Below the pieces are notes generated by a model. The model saw only the letters and a program-made list of their open reading frames with translations, had not been told where the DNA came from and searched no databases. Position numbers and translations under genes: made by a program. Of a stretch of DNA of 64,000 nucleotides, positions 1 to 10,043 are shown piece by piece (the stretch's first letter is position 1; each line of letters opens with the position of its first letter). Origin of the DNA: Rhynchopus euleeides (Eukaryota > Euglenozoa > Diplonemea > Diplonemida > Diplonemidae); the NCBI GenBank assembly GCA_963210315.1, contig OY723307.1:1302001-1366000 (forward strand), in the 5' to 3' direction.

Positions 1-917
1 AAAACGGAAAATCAGGGTGTCGATTTTGGGATTTTCCGTTTTTTCGTTTTCCGTTTTTTTTTCGGATTTTTTTTCGTCGAATTTTGACCAAGTCGCAGCC
101 AGCGCCCACAGGCGGAAAAAACGAAAAAAAAGGAAAAAACGGAAAAAAACCGAAAAAATCGACACCCCCCCTAGGAAAAAATTCTGGGGGCTCCGAGGGT
201 CTTCAGGGGCACTTTTTCTGATGAGGGACAATTTTTTCATCACGCACAGAACAACCCCCCTCCCTAACAGGCGCCACCCCCACAGGGTGCTGCTATTAGA
301 TGCAGAAAAAGCTCTCTCAGTTTTTTGGTGGTGGAAGGTGGGCAAATGCGAAGAACTGACTGCGGCACCTTCTTAAGAGCGAAGGGCGAACTGGAGCGCC
401 AGGCCTCGCACAGAGGCATCAAGCAGGCGGTGCATTTCCTCCGACCAGCAGTGCCTGCTCATAGGACCCTGTGGTCAATATTTACATGCCATGGATGACT
501 TGCCGACCGCAACAGATGTTCACTACCGTGGCCTCCGGCGGCTGGGGGGCTCCGCCCCCCAGACCCCCCCAGACCCGACGGATTTTTGGGAAACCACTGC
601 GCATACTTACAAAATCAGCACGAGAAATTTTTTTCACACCCCCCCCAAAAAGTGTACCTCATCATGAGCCCCGTATTTTTCTTGATGATCGGGAAAACAC
701 TGGTGGGAGATGAAAAGAAACGCCATGGGATAAAAAATGCTGTGGATAGACAGTAGGTGGGTAGATGAGTAGGTGGGCAGTGATGTAGAGGAAAACATAC
801 TGAGCCGACCGCACAGGAAGGGGTGGCCGCCCCGCCGGCTCAGCACACCAGAGCTAGCTTCAGGCCAAACTAACGAACAGCACCCCCCGCTGCTGCTGCC
901 GCCACACACCCCCCCCC
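1..917. other. Intergenic, AT-rich start then module R
   Basis: I see no supported gene. Bases 1-170 are A/T-rich and partly self-complementary: a GGTGTCGATTTT-type block near 17 is mirrored by AAAATCGACACC near 155. One copy of module R lies at 518-569. The rest shows no coding signal or recognised repeat. Confidence 0.5.
518..569 (+). repeat. Module R copy 1
   Basis: This is the 52-bp GC-rich module that starts GTTCACTACCGTGG, contains the palindromes CCTCCGGCGG-like and GGGGGGCTCCGCCCCCC, and ends AGACCCCCC. There is no TIR-bounded element around this copy that I can define. Confidence 0.85.
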
Positions 918-1472
918 TCAGGCAGGCGTGAGGTTGGCCCCCTGCAGCGACAGGGTACACTTCGGCTCGGCGAACTCAACGACAAACCTGCCGGATGCCT
1001 GGGCCTCGATGAGCTTTCCCGTCCTCCCGTTGAAGGCGGGGGCGAGGCGGAGCCCGTCGATGTTCACCGCCTCCCCTGGGACGAGAAGCACGACACGGCG
1101 GATCGCGGTGGAAGAGGAGGACGAGGACAGGTCCTGTGAGCTGTCGGTGCACGCATCGCTCAGCTCATCGTTGCTCCACTCCTGGTTGGCACGCTGGATG
1201 CGCTCTGCCGTGACCTGGCGCTTGCTCTTCTTCGGCGCCGCGTCCTTCTTCATCCACCCAGCGCTCAGAGCTCTCTGCAGATCCTGGTAGGTCTCGCACG
1301 ACTTCGTCAGGTCGTGGAATCCGAAAAGCCCCAGCTTCGCGATGTCCCGCGTCATCCCCCCGATCAGCGGGTTCGCCTTCCCGCCACGCACGGTGCGCAG
1401 GTTCGGCATGTCCTTCAGCTCCAGCAGCCACTGCCCGATGGCGTGCTGGAAGGGCGCGCTTGCCTGCGACAT
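918..1472 (-). CDS. Two-domain paralog-family protein A, unknown function
   Basis: This is a 184-residue protein of unknown function. The frame stays open to 1658, but the upstream part is serine-rich low complexity over a CTG repeat. I chose the ATG at 1472 because the paralog at 28219-28878 aligns from about there. Residues 10-100 form an N-terminal block with a shared CETYxxLQR motif (59-67) and a following lysine-rich stretch. A serine-rich linker (about 108-122) leads to a C-terminal block (128-180) with the pattern LAPxxNGxTG...EAQxxGRFxVEFxEPKCTxSL. That block resembles small SH3-like or KOW-like barrels, which is inference only. Two family members within 28 kb, with conserved blocks and diverged linkers, argue that the gene is real. 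No intron is evident. Confidence 0.65.
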   Translation of the reverse strand: MSQASAPFQHAIGQWLLELKDMPNLRTVRGGKANPLIGGMTRDIAKLGLFGFHDLTKSCETYQDLQRALSAGWMKKDAAPKKSKRQVTAERIQRANQEWSNDELSDACTDSSQDLSSSSSSTAIRRVVLLVPGEAVNIDGLRLAPAFNGRTGKLIEAQASGRFVVEFAEPKCTLSLQGANLTPA

Positions 1473-2230
1473 GATGTGCTCCTGAGTGTGTCGGGACCTC
1501 TGCAAAAAGAAGGAACCCGCGCTGAAGTATGGAGGAAGGGCGCGGGTACTGCTGCTGCTGCTGCTGCTGCTGCTTGGCGAGAGAGAGAGAAAGAAAGAGA
1601 AAGGCAAAAAAAGGGGAGAAGCTGGATCAGCTGGGTCTAGTGTATTATCCCTGTGCATGTGGAGGGTGTGTGTGTGATGGGGTGACCAGGCTCCGGCACG
1701 TGACTTAGCTCAGGGAATGGGGGTGGGGGGGCGGGGCGGGGGACGTGTCTGTCTGTTTGCGTCGAAAAATCTGACTACGACACCGAGCATCACTGGATTT
1801 CCTGCTTGTTCGTGGGGGAGAGATCGAGGTGGAGAAGAACGAAGAACGAAGAGAGAGTATGCCATTGTCTTGCTTTTGGCTGGCGCTTGTCTTCTTGCGT
1901 CGGCTGGAACTTCATGGTGGGGGGAGAGCAGCCACGCTACGTGGCACGCTGCCAGGCACTTGACTTGAGATATAGCCTTCAAAAAGATAAAGAGAAAGAC
2001 AGCGCACGGGACGGTTGGGGCGAGGGCATGACAGAACCGGGTCGGATGGGTGAGGGGGCGAGGGGGCAGTGGATAGGGGCGGATGATGGGTGTGTATGAG
2101 AAACGAGAAACCCTTGCGGGTTGGATATATAGCTCTGTTGCTTTCACGCTGCAGCCTTTGCTTTTTTTTTGCTGCCCGTTGATTTTTTTCTTTTTTGAAC
2201 GGGCCTCCCTCCCCTTCACCCTCAAAACAC
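1473..2230. other. Intergenic with CTG microsatellite
   Basis: There is an uninterrupted CTG/GCT trinucleotide run at about 1547-1573, within 100 bases upstream of the start of the minus-strand gene at 918-1472. It could lie in that gene's 5' leader. Otherwise the stretch has purine-rich low complexity and no supported gene. Confidence 0.5.
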
Positions 2231-2565
2231 ATACCGTATACGTAAATATTATGGAACGTAAATATTATGGAACGGGCCCATTTTTGCCCGGTCCGTTCCA
2301 TAATATTTACAGGGCCAGTTGGGGACTCGGTGGTGAGGATGGCTTGCCTCAGGAATCGCGCGAAAAGTGCACGAGTAGGTCCCGTCAGGGACTCTGTATG
2401 CCGTCCGATCACCTGGTCCAAGTCCCCGAGTCGCAGAAAGCCCTGTAAATATTATGGAACGAAAAAAATCTGGAACACCAACCCACCAGCGTTCCAAAAT
2501 ATTTACGTTCCATAATAATTACGTTCCATAATATTTACGTTCCAAAATATTTACGTATACGGTAT
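2231..2565. mobile_element. Palindromic MITE, possibly Tc1/mariner-like
   Basis: The two ends are inverted copies: ATACCGTATACGTAAATATT at 2231 and its complement ending at 2565. The arms continue with repeated TTCCATAATATTTAC / GTAAATATTATGGAA units. TA flanks both CCGTATACG ends (2232-2233 and 2563-2564), which fits a TA target duplication. The 335-bp length and absence of an ORF fit a non-autonomous element. A diverged related stretch is near 13905-13950 (TTTGGAACGTAACTATTTT). Confidence 0.7.
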
Positions 2566-3882
2566 ATCCCCCCCCCCCATGACTTCCGTTCCTTTGCAGC
2601 GCTTTGGCCTTGATGTGAGAGAGGCACGCTTTGACACATCACATGCGACGGACACAGCACCCTCAACACCAGCAGGCACACATCGCCCTGTCAGGGGGGG
2701 TCCACACCATCCTTCGCTGCAGCCCACGACTCATCCACACCCGAGTTGTTGGGAATGCTGGCAAAGCAGCACGCGTCGGACTTTGGTGGTTGCTGAGATG
2801 ACGGGTGTGGGGGCGGGGGGGTATATGGTATTCGCCTCTGTGCCAAAGCTGCACGCCAGCAAAGCAGCACGTACAGCATTGCCACCTGAGTCTGGACTCA
2901 GTGAGAGAGAGAGAAAAGAGCGGGTAGGGGAGGAGCCCTGGTGCCCTGTCAATCATAGCAGCAGCGTATAACGCCACGGAGGCAACGTGCGCACAACGGA
3001 TGCCCTGATATTAATTTGATGCGATCTCCCGAATGTGGTCACTGCAGGGGGGAAAAAACGAACAGAGAGAAAACAGACGAGCACACGAGTGGTTTGCCGT
3101 GTTCTGCCACTCTCTCACTTGATACGGGCACAGAGGGCACGGAGACATGCCTTGCTCGGCCCACCGCATCGATTGTGGCTCATCTTTTGAAAGCGTGGCC
3201 TTGATTCATGCCTCCAGGACCTCGGGAAACGAACCGGAACACAGAGTAAAATGCCTTCGAAAACACACTCACACACACGACATCATTTTCTTCAGTGCAT
3301 GTCGCACCGAGTGAGCTCTGGTGCGACATGCCTCCACTGTACACACACACCATGCACCCGTGATCACCACATGGGGGAGAGGGTGGTTTTTGACGATACC
3401 GAACGATTTTTAAAGCGCCTATACTTGACCGTTTTCACTTGCTCCACTTGTTTGTGATATGCCGCTTTGCTCTGTTCCGTTCTTCTTGCTTTTGTTATAG
3501 ACACCCCCTCCTCCGCTGGGCCCCTTTGGAGGCCCCAACACAGGCAAGGGACAGCCTCTGTGAGGCGCTTGTGCTGAAGGCCAGACCGGCGTCATGTCAA
3601 AATACCTGCATGTTTTTTTGATCATGATCAAGAACGCGAGGTGTGGAAGGGGATGGTTCGCAAGGTCAAACCAAGGTTTGCTGGAAATTTGAAGGGAGGC
3701 TTGTGGTGGGGAGGGGGGTTGGGAAAGGTTCGAAGCAAGGCAATCCGAAGCATGGGCATCTCGAGAAGAGCCTTCTCCCAGCGGGGCCCAAGAGACCATA
3801 TAGCAGGGCAAACAAAATATCACCGAGGGTGTGCGTGTCGACAAACCCATTTTTGCCCTTCTCTTTTTTTGCGACGCGAGGC
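2566..3882. other. Intergenic, no gene recognised
   Basis: This stretch has CA-rich and GA-rich patches and short open frames that share no recognised motif. An inverted pair, TGTCGCACCGAG...CTCTGGTGCGACATG, lies at about 3300-3330 and could form a hairpin. I see nothing else supportable. Confidence 0.4.
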
Positions 3883-4518
3883 CAGGCCTGGGCGGGGAAC
3901 GAGCCCTTTTTCCAGGTTTTTTGGGTCGGGGAACCAGGTTTTTTCTAAGAATTTTTACAAGGGAATTTTTGCTCGCCCCCCCACAGTTTCCAGGCGCGTG
4001 CCCGTCAGGCGGGACTTTTTCTCTGATTTCTCTCCGCGTCATCATTGACAGCTCTCGAGTGATGCCCAGAGATGCTTGCGGCAGAGAGTGCCCCTCATGC
4101 GCGTTACAGCTGAAAATGAATGAGGATCATCTGGCACTCGTTCTCATCGGGGGTTGTGCTCCGCAGGGACTCAATACACCTTGGCACTCTCGCAGGGCTG
4201 GACATGCCAGCAGCTGGAGGACAGTTACAAAGCTGCCCCCGACGCCACCCACCTGCTGGCCCCTTCAGGTCTGAAAGCCCAAAAGCTCCCGGGGATTTTG
4301 CAGTGGTGCGCACCATATTCAGCGCAGGGTGATCTCTCCGATTTTCCAAAACTGCTGGTTTACGGGTTTGGGGAACGGTCGTCGGCAGACCGTTGAAATG
4401 CCCGTGTTAGTAGCAGAGGGACACTTCAGCTATTTTCAGCAGAAAAAAAATGAAGCTTTAATTACCCTGCGCCTTTGTCAGAAAACGAGGTGCCGACCCA
4501 CACCCAGCCCAGCCCACG

Positions 4519-5016
4519 TCGAACCTCCAATCGCGCATGTACTAGACTTCATTCTGTACCAAACGGGCAGCATTTCGAGTTCAAACGGGCATGTACTGGA
4601 CTTCATTCTGTTCCACAACTTCGCAATTCCGAGCGCAAACCTGCATGTCCTCGCCCTTTGCCTCGAGCAAACGGGCAGCATTCAGAGTCCAAACGGGCAT
4701 GTACTAGACTTCATCCGGCACAACATGGAGTCGAAACGGGCATGTACTAACCCCGTGCCTTCCGCAAACGGGCATGTACTAGACTTCATTCTGCCACAAA
4801 CGGACAGCATTCAGAGTTCAAACGAGCATGTACTAGACCTCATCCTGCATCACAACAGCCGCGAACGGGCAGCATCTGGGTTTCAAACCGGCATGTACTG
4901 GACTTCGTACTGCATCACGACGGCAAACGAACAGCATTCAGTGCCCAAACGGGCATGTACTAGACTTCATACTGCAAACAACTGCGTCAACCTCGAGTCC
5001 AAACGGGCAACGGACA
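4519..5016 (+). repeat. GGGCATGTACT tandem array
   Basis: There are roughly ten imperfect units of about 30-60 bp around the core GGGCATGTACTAGACTTCAT, separated by variable spacers such as CAAACGGGCAGCATTC. A further GGCATGTACTAG is present near the other end of the same element (6179). Read as protein it gives repeated HVLDFIL, but stop codons and variable spacing argue against coding. Arrays near transposon ends can be transposase-binding sites; that is inference. Confidence 0.75.
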
Positions 5017-5261
5017 GCACCTAACCGGGGGGGTCATGAAAAAGCGCTGGAACAGCCCCACCCCTGTCACCAAGGTCCTGGGTAAGACGTTAAACTGCCT
5101 GGGGGGGCCGTCCCCGGACCATGACGGGTGCCTGCACCAGGAGTCTAGCACGGCCGTGGTCCAGGGCATGACCGAAAACTGCTTGGGTACCGAGGCTCCC
5201 CAGACCAGGAAGGGTGGAGACACCTGGAGTCTAAATAGTCACACCACGTCAGGCCAGACCT

Positions 5262-5468
5262 TCGCATTGCACTCCGCGAAGACTGCCACACAGCCGGGTG
5301 TGCAGCCTGTGGAAAACCTCGTACAACCTCGCATTGCACTCCGCGAAGACTGCCACACAGCCAGGTGTGCAGCCTGTGGAAAACCTCGTACAGAACAGTA
5401 CCTCGCATTGCACTCCGCGAAGACTGCCACACAGCCAGGTGTGCAGCCTGTGGAAAACCTCGTACAGA
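5262..5468 (+). repeat. Three tandem units of about 65-70 bp
   Basis: Near-identical units begin at about 5264, 5331 and 5402, each running from GCATTGCACTCCGCGAAGAC to CTGTGGAAAACCTCGTACA. The units share the short word GACTGCCACACAG with the flank of the fold-back element at 14204-14369. Confidence 0.8.
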
Positions 5469-6510
5469 AAAGGGTCGGCGACCGCCCGCCCCCAGTCTGA
5501 GAGGCATCAGCCGAATCTCGGTGGAGGCGGGCACAAAACAAAAGGGAGAGTCGTCACTGTGCATATCAGCACGGTCCCGCCCTCTGTGCCAGACCAACAC
5601 ACCACCAAAGGAAAAGAGGAAGAGGCGACGTAAGGCAATGCCTCCGTGCGGCCAGGAGAACACGAAATAGCGACCCCCTCAACGGGGAATGCTACGAGCA
5701 CGGCCAAAAATCGTTCAAAATCGTTCAACAGTCACAAATCACGCAACAAATCGTTCACACCTGGACAAAGGGCCAGAAATACCCTCCGGGAGCCACATTT
5801 TTTCGGTGTGAACGATTATGACAAGGCTCTGAAAAAGTCAGACACATTTCCGGTCTGCTACGCTATTCTGTGCAACACGACAGGCACCCAGTCGGGGGTG
5901 GTCATGAAAATGTCGCGGAACAGTCACCAAACGCCAAAATAATCGTTCACACCTGACGAAATAGCCAGAAATACCCCCCGGGCGGCATTTTTTTGGGGTG
6001 TGAACGATTTTTGACATGTCCCAGAGCCCAAAAAAACATGTTTTGGGGGTCTAACTGGCCTGTGAACGATTTCTGGTGATGTGCGAACGATTTTTTGTCA
6101 CTTTTTGGCCTTCTCTCCAGCAAAACCCTAAGGAAACTGACCCCAAAATGACAAAAAATCGTTCGCAGTGAAAAAAATGGCATGTACTAGGGGTGTTACA
6201 GTCGCTGCCAGTTGCAGATCGTCATTTTGGGACCACTTTTGGGGTTGGTGGGTCAAAATAACACAATACGAAATTCGCAGAATTTTTGTTTCAGCAGCCC
6301 GTGCTAAGGGTCCCTCCTCTAGTGTTAGCAAGGCACACTCACGTTTCAGGTAGCGTGTCGCGTGTCACGCATGTCGCGAACGCGGCAAGTGTACCTCCCA
6401 GGTGGGGAAGCCCGACCTCCTGTCCGATGTCAGTCAGGCTTCGAAGAAGCGCTTCATGGATGCGGCGCTGACCCGGGGAAGTGGGATAGATGGACGGGCA
6501 CACGCTACAT

Positions 6511-6563
6511 GGGGGGTCTGGGGGGCGTGAGCCCCCCAGCCGCCGGAGGCCACGGTAGCGAAC
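6511..6563 (-). repeat. Module R copy 2
   Basis: This is reverse-oriented module R, with the variant GGCGTGAGCC in the palindrome, inside hAT-N2 copy L. It forms a pair with copy 3 about 171 bp away; the same pair recurs at 42990/43165 and 44325/44496. Confidence 0.85.
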
Positions 6564-6682
6564 ATCTGTTCGTGTGGGCGTACAGATTCTGTGCGAGTTG
6601 GCTGCGTCCTCAGAGGCGACTGGAGTGGTTGGACCCCGACTTGATGGGATTCGAAGGACTTGAGTACGAGACGTACGCCACA

Positions 6683-6734
6683 GGGGGGTCTGGGGGGCGG
6701 AGCCCCCCAGCCGCCGGAGGCCACGGTAGTGAAC
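6683..6734 (-). repeat. Module R copy 3
   Basis: This is reverse-oriented module R inside hAT-N2 copy L and the partner of copy 2. The spacer between the two holds GGGATTCGAAGGACTTGAGT, which is also conserved at the other two paired sites. Confidence 0.85.
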
Positions 6735-6989
6735 GTCTGGCTCTCCAGTTGGCCAGCAAGGCGAACGATACGTGGGACAGACTTCCCTTCCATCCTTGCG
6801 CGCGCCCTGTCGACTGGGGAAAACTTAGAAAAAAAAATTTCCTCTGCGAAACAACCTTAGAAAAAAAATCCCCTAACAAAATTCTTAGAAAAAAACTTTT
6901 TTTCCCCTTACAAAAATTCTTAGAAAAAAAGTTCAGAATCCTGAAAGTGGGGAACAAGCCCCCCAGTTAGGAACAGCCCTGCGCGAGGC

Positions 6990-7893
6990 CCTTTGTAATT
7001 TTTCGGTCACACTGAGAAATCATCAAACAGGGCTGAATACCAACCCACACAGACCCGGGCCCCCCAAATCTCCCCACCCCCCTCACCCTATTGTTTGCCA
7101 TAAAAAAACTAATTTCACAAAAAAGCAGCGGCAGGCAGAAGGAAACGCGCAGGCACGGGGCTGATCAAACCCCCTTCAAAAATGATCCCGCAAGGCAATG
7201 CTGGATTTCGCGGATCGGCACCGAACAGAAGTCTACGGGAGACCCGCTGCAGGAGAACCTGAATACGATAACCACTTCGTTGCCTGCCTGCCTCAAAGAG
7301 GCGGAGGGGGGGAGGGGGGGCGGGAATTCGCCCAGAGATCAGGAATGCAGAAAGGCGTGCCCGATTCACAGAATCGGGCACGCAAAACTGCACAGCGAAA
7401 GGGGGCGGGAAAGTAAAAAACCGACATAGCTGTTCGGCGGTGAGAGAGCAAACCTGCCACAAATAAAAAGCAACTCCACCCTCCCCCACCGCCCTCCCCG
7501 ATGGCGATGTTGCCCCGTACACAGTGCAGAGAAGAAGCAAGGCCAACAGAGAGCAAGTGCCAAATCCGGACAGGAGTATCGTTGCAGTTAAAACAACCAC
7601 CACCCATAGGAGACTGGCTCTTCACGCCCTTGGCCCGAAACAATCTGTGTCAGCGATGATGCCTATTTTGTTTGCGTCATTTCAAACCAGGCTATCTGGC
7701 AAAAAAAAAAAGAAGACTGCTGTGCAGCGCATGTGTTCAAGAGCCATGCTAGAGCGAAAGCAACCGCAATAGGGCGTCAGGAGGGGTATTTGATAGCCTG
7801 TGTAAGTCACTAAACACGGCTAGTGATCCGATGATGGCCTCATCAGGGACAGTTCCATCAAGCACTAATGAATGGCCCATCAGGGATTGGAGC
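6990..7893. other. Intergenic, no gene recognised
   Basis: The stretch is AT-rich to mixed sequence with G-rich and C-rich runs near 7300 and 7480. Short frames overlap on both strands and none carries a recognisable motif. Confidence 0.4.
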
Positions 7894-7949
7894 CAAGCTC
7901 GCTGGTGGTACCTCGACGGAAGCTTTTTGTTGCATCTCTGCGGCGGCCG

Positions 7950-8061
7950 TGTTTGACTGGTGCTTGCAGTACGCGGAGGCGGGAGGACCGGGCCGGCCGC
8001 GCTTCGCGCCCCCTCCGGCCCGGTCCTCCCGCCACCGCGTACTGCAAGCACCAGTCAAACA
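7950..8061. repeat. Fold-back hairpin, copy 1 of 3
   Basis: The arms of about 55 bp are near-perfect complements, from TGTTTGACTGGTGC through CGCGGAGGCGGG to CGGGCCGG, with a short GCGCTTCGCG centre. Same family as 8177-8307 and 14204-14369. Confidence 0.85.
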
Positions 8062-8176
8062 AGACTGCCAACACATTAGGCATTGGTGGTCAAAACTACG
8101 AACCAACTTCCAAGCCGGACCAAGCTCGCTGGTGGTACCTCGACGGAAGCTTTTTGTTGCATCTCTGCGGCGGCCG

Positions 8177-8307
8177 TGTTTGACTGGTGCTTGCAGTACG
8201 CGGTGGCGGGCGGACCGGGCCGGCCGCGCTTCGCGCGGACGGGGGCGCTTCGCGCCCCCTCCGGCCCGGTCCGCCCGCCACCGCGTACTGCAAGCACCAG
8301 TCAAACA
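8177..8307. repeat. Fold-back hairpin, copy 2 of 3
   Basis: The arms match copy 1, but the centre has a second GGGGGCGCTTCGCGCCCCC-type palindrome, so the hairpin can fold with an extended stem. Confidence 0.85.
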
Positions 8308-8360
8308 AGACTGCCAACACATTAGGCATTGGTGGTCAAAACTACGAACCAACTTCCAAG

Positions 8361-8805
8361 CCCGACCAAGTCTGGAGGAGTCACAGAGGGGTCCGGGGGA
8401 AAAACCTGAGTGACGCGTTTAATTGCACAAAATGAGCTCAAAACTCAAAAATTCCTTCGAAATCGGGCTCAAAAGTGAAAAATAGGGTTTTCCGAAAAAA
8501 AATCGAAAAGGTCCCCTTAGCAGAAGCCGGATTATTGGTGTGAAAAAACCACCTCTGAAGGGCAAAAATGGGGGAATTTCCGGGTGACCGGTCCGGCCTG
8601 CTCCAGCCGCATTCACCCATTTTTCAGCCAAAAAAATCGAAATTGGGTTCGGCCGGGAAGTAATTAAACCTCTTTTTCTCAGCTACGCCCCATATCACGG
8701 TGAATACGTACACCCCCCAAAAAATTCACGGTGACCATTTTTTCGGCACAGATATCGAATCCATCGGTTCGTGCGGTATCACGAAATTTCAGGTAATAAC
8801 ATGAA
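8361..8805. repeat. Dispersed repeat shared with about 33690-33800
   Basis: The words GCTCAAAACTCA, AATTCCTT and GAAATCGGGCTCAAA at about 8431-8475 recur in the same order at about 33697-33735. A related GAAAAGGGTCCCC block also occurs near 9880 in opposite orientation. No coding signal is seen. Confidence 0.6.
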
Positions 8806-8965
8806 TCTGCCCCGTTAACGGGTAACCGGTATTACCGGGTATTACCGGAAACCCGGTAATCGGCCTCCATTACCGGGTATTACCGGGTCAAAAACGGGTA
8901 TTACCGGGTAAAATTGGGGGTATTACCGGGTCCGGTAATACCCGTTTTCGTATTACCGGGGATTT
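8806..8965. repeat. TTACCGGGTA iteron array
   Basis: About ten copies of the short word ATTACCGGG or its complement CCGGTAAT are packed in 160 bp on both strands. The array is similar in style, but not identical, to the GTTATTACCG array at 9628-9865. It could be a protein-binding array or the end of an element. Confidence 0.75.
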
Positions 8966-9627
8966 TCCGTGGGGATTTCCTTGGTACAGGGATGGTTCGT
9001 GGGGTGTCGCAGTGAATCAACTGCAGGGTTCTGGCCATCTTCCGTCTGGCAGTCCAAGGGAAGGTGCGCGGGGGGAATGTCAGGTGTTAGGTGACCCCCC
9101 TGCGTTATTCTGAAGGCCAGCCTCTGCAGCCCCTCCTGTCCCACCCCTCACAGGGGCGGCCCTGGGAACACTGGGAGTGGGAACGGCTGGGGAACACCCA
9201 CGTTCAGTACAACCAAGATCTACGAGGCAGGCTTTGCGGCATGGCGGTGGGGGGATGTGTTGGCGTGGCGTGCCCCGATGATTACACAAACAAAGGTCGA
9301 GATAATGAGCCCAGGCCCTGATTCCAACACCTGTTCGTTCAACCAAGATCTATGAGGGACACACCCCTGTCTGTGCCTGTGTCCTCCGTGTGTTGCCTCC
9401 TCTCCCTCTTCAATGCACTTCATGGCCTGGTCCGCTTCCACGGAGGCAGAGCGTGTCGTCACACAACCGGCCGTCCACGAGGCTAAGTTCTTTGAAACAT
9501 GCATCATGACTTGTCCCGACTCGAACCAAGCTGATGATTTATCAGAGGGACCAGTAGCCAAGCAAGATGACAAGAAGCAGGCACAACTCGTGCCCCCAAA
9601 AGCTTCCGTCGAGTTACCACCAGCGAG
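8966..9627. other. Intergenic, no gene recognised
   Basis: The stretch is mixed sequence. A short direct repeat, CAACCAAGATCTA, occurs near 9211 and 9341. No supported coding region is seen. Confidence 0.4.
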
Positions 9628-9865
9628 CCGGTAAAATAACTTACCGTTAATAACGTTCCAGAACGGCCGAATAACGTTATCCGAAAATCGGTAACGTTAT
9701 TTTTCCGCGTTATACCGTTATCGATAACGGTAATACCGTTATTACCGTTATCAGGAACGGTAATAACGTTATCGGTAACGGTAATACCGTTATCAGTAAC
9801 GGTAATAACGTTATCGGTAACGTTATTACCGTTATTACCGGTAATACCGCGTTATTTTCGGTATT
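9628..9865. repeat. GTTATTACCG iteron array
   Basis: There is a dense array of GTTATTACCG, GGTAATAACG and CGATAACGG words on both strands, ending TTATTACCGGTAATACCGCG. The related word ATTACCGGTAAT also lies at 12830-12845 on the far side of the recombinase gene, so the array may belong to the same element. Another array in this style is at about 14925-15135. Confidence 0.75.
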
Positions 9866-10043
9866 TTTGGGCAACTTCTATAGGGGGACCCTTTTCGAAT
9901 TTTTTTTTCGGGGTGGCCAGAATGGGCTGTTTTTTTTATTACCGGTCCTGAAACCATTATTACCGGTTTCCTGCAGAAAGTCCATAAGCCAAGAGGTAAT
10001 AATAAACCACTTTACGAGACTTAAAGGCGATATTATTGACCAT

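Larger units (their letters stand above)
4411..6321. mobile_element. hAT-like element nested in hAT-N2 copy L
   Basis: The ends are TAGCAGAGGGACACTT (4411) and, reversed, TAGAGGAGGGACCCTT (6321), with 13 of 16 positions matching. The direct repeat GTGTTAG occurs at 4404-4410 and 6322-6328. The empty site is present in this window: copy R of hAT-N2 reads straight through GTGTTAG (complement at 44749-44755). The 1911-bp body has no transposase that I recognise. It is built from tandem arrays (about 4519-5016 and 5262-5468) and dispersed AATCGTTC units (about 5700-6170). Confidence 0.85.
3883..6981. mobile_element. hAT-N2 copy L, split by a nested element
   Basis: This is a non-autonomous DNA transposon. 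One end begins CAGGCCTG at 3883 and the other ends CAGCCCTG at 6981. Flanking 8-bp direct repeats CGCGAGGC lie at 3875-3882 and 6982-6989. An 8-bp duplication and a CAGG-type terminus are typical of the hAT superfamily. Subterminal inverted TTCTTAGAAAAAA blocks lie near 3945 and 6830-6935. The element matches 44078-45285 in reverse orientation, apart from a 1.9-kb insertion at 4411-6321. Removing the insert and one target repeat leaves about 1181 bp, against 1208 bp for the intact copy. Two module-R copies sit near its right end (6511, 6683). Confidence 0.9.
7894..8360. repeat. Tandem duplication carrying two long hairpins
   Basis: A unit of about 227-245 bp that starts CAAGCTCGCTGGTGGTACCT is repeated head to tail (starts near 7894 and 8121). 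Each unit contains a near-perfect inverted repeat (7950-8061 and 8177-8307) with arms TGTTTGACTGGTGCTTGCAG and a GC-rich centre. The second hairpin is longer because the central GCGCTTCGCGC block is expanded. Confidence 0.85.

Noticed and set aside
13-170. Telomere-like or origin-like AT-rich end
   Set aside because: No regular telomeric unit is present. The window edge is arbitrary and there is no further evidence.
4519-5016. Repeat protein reading SNGHVLDFIL from the tandem array
   Set aside because: Units shift frame, the spacers vary, and the array lies in a non-coding transposon body.
8806-9865. CRISPR-like array
   Set aside because: Iterons are 8-10 bp, overlap on both strands and have no unique spacers of constant length. 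The setting is eukaryotic.
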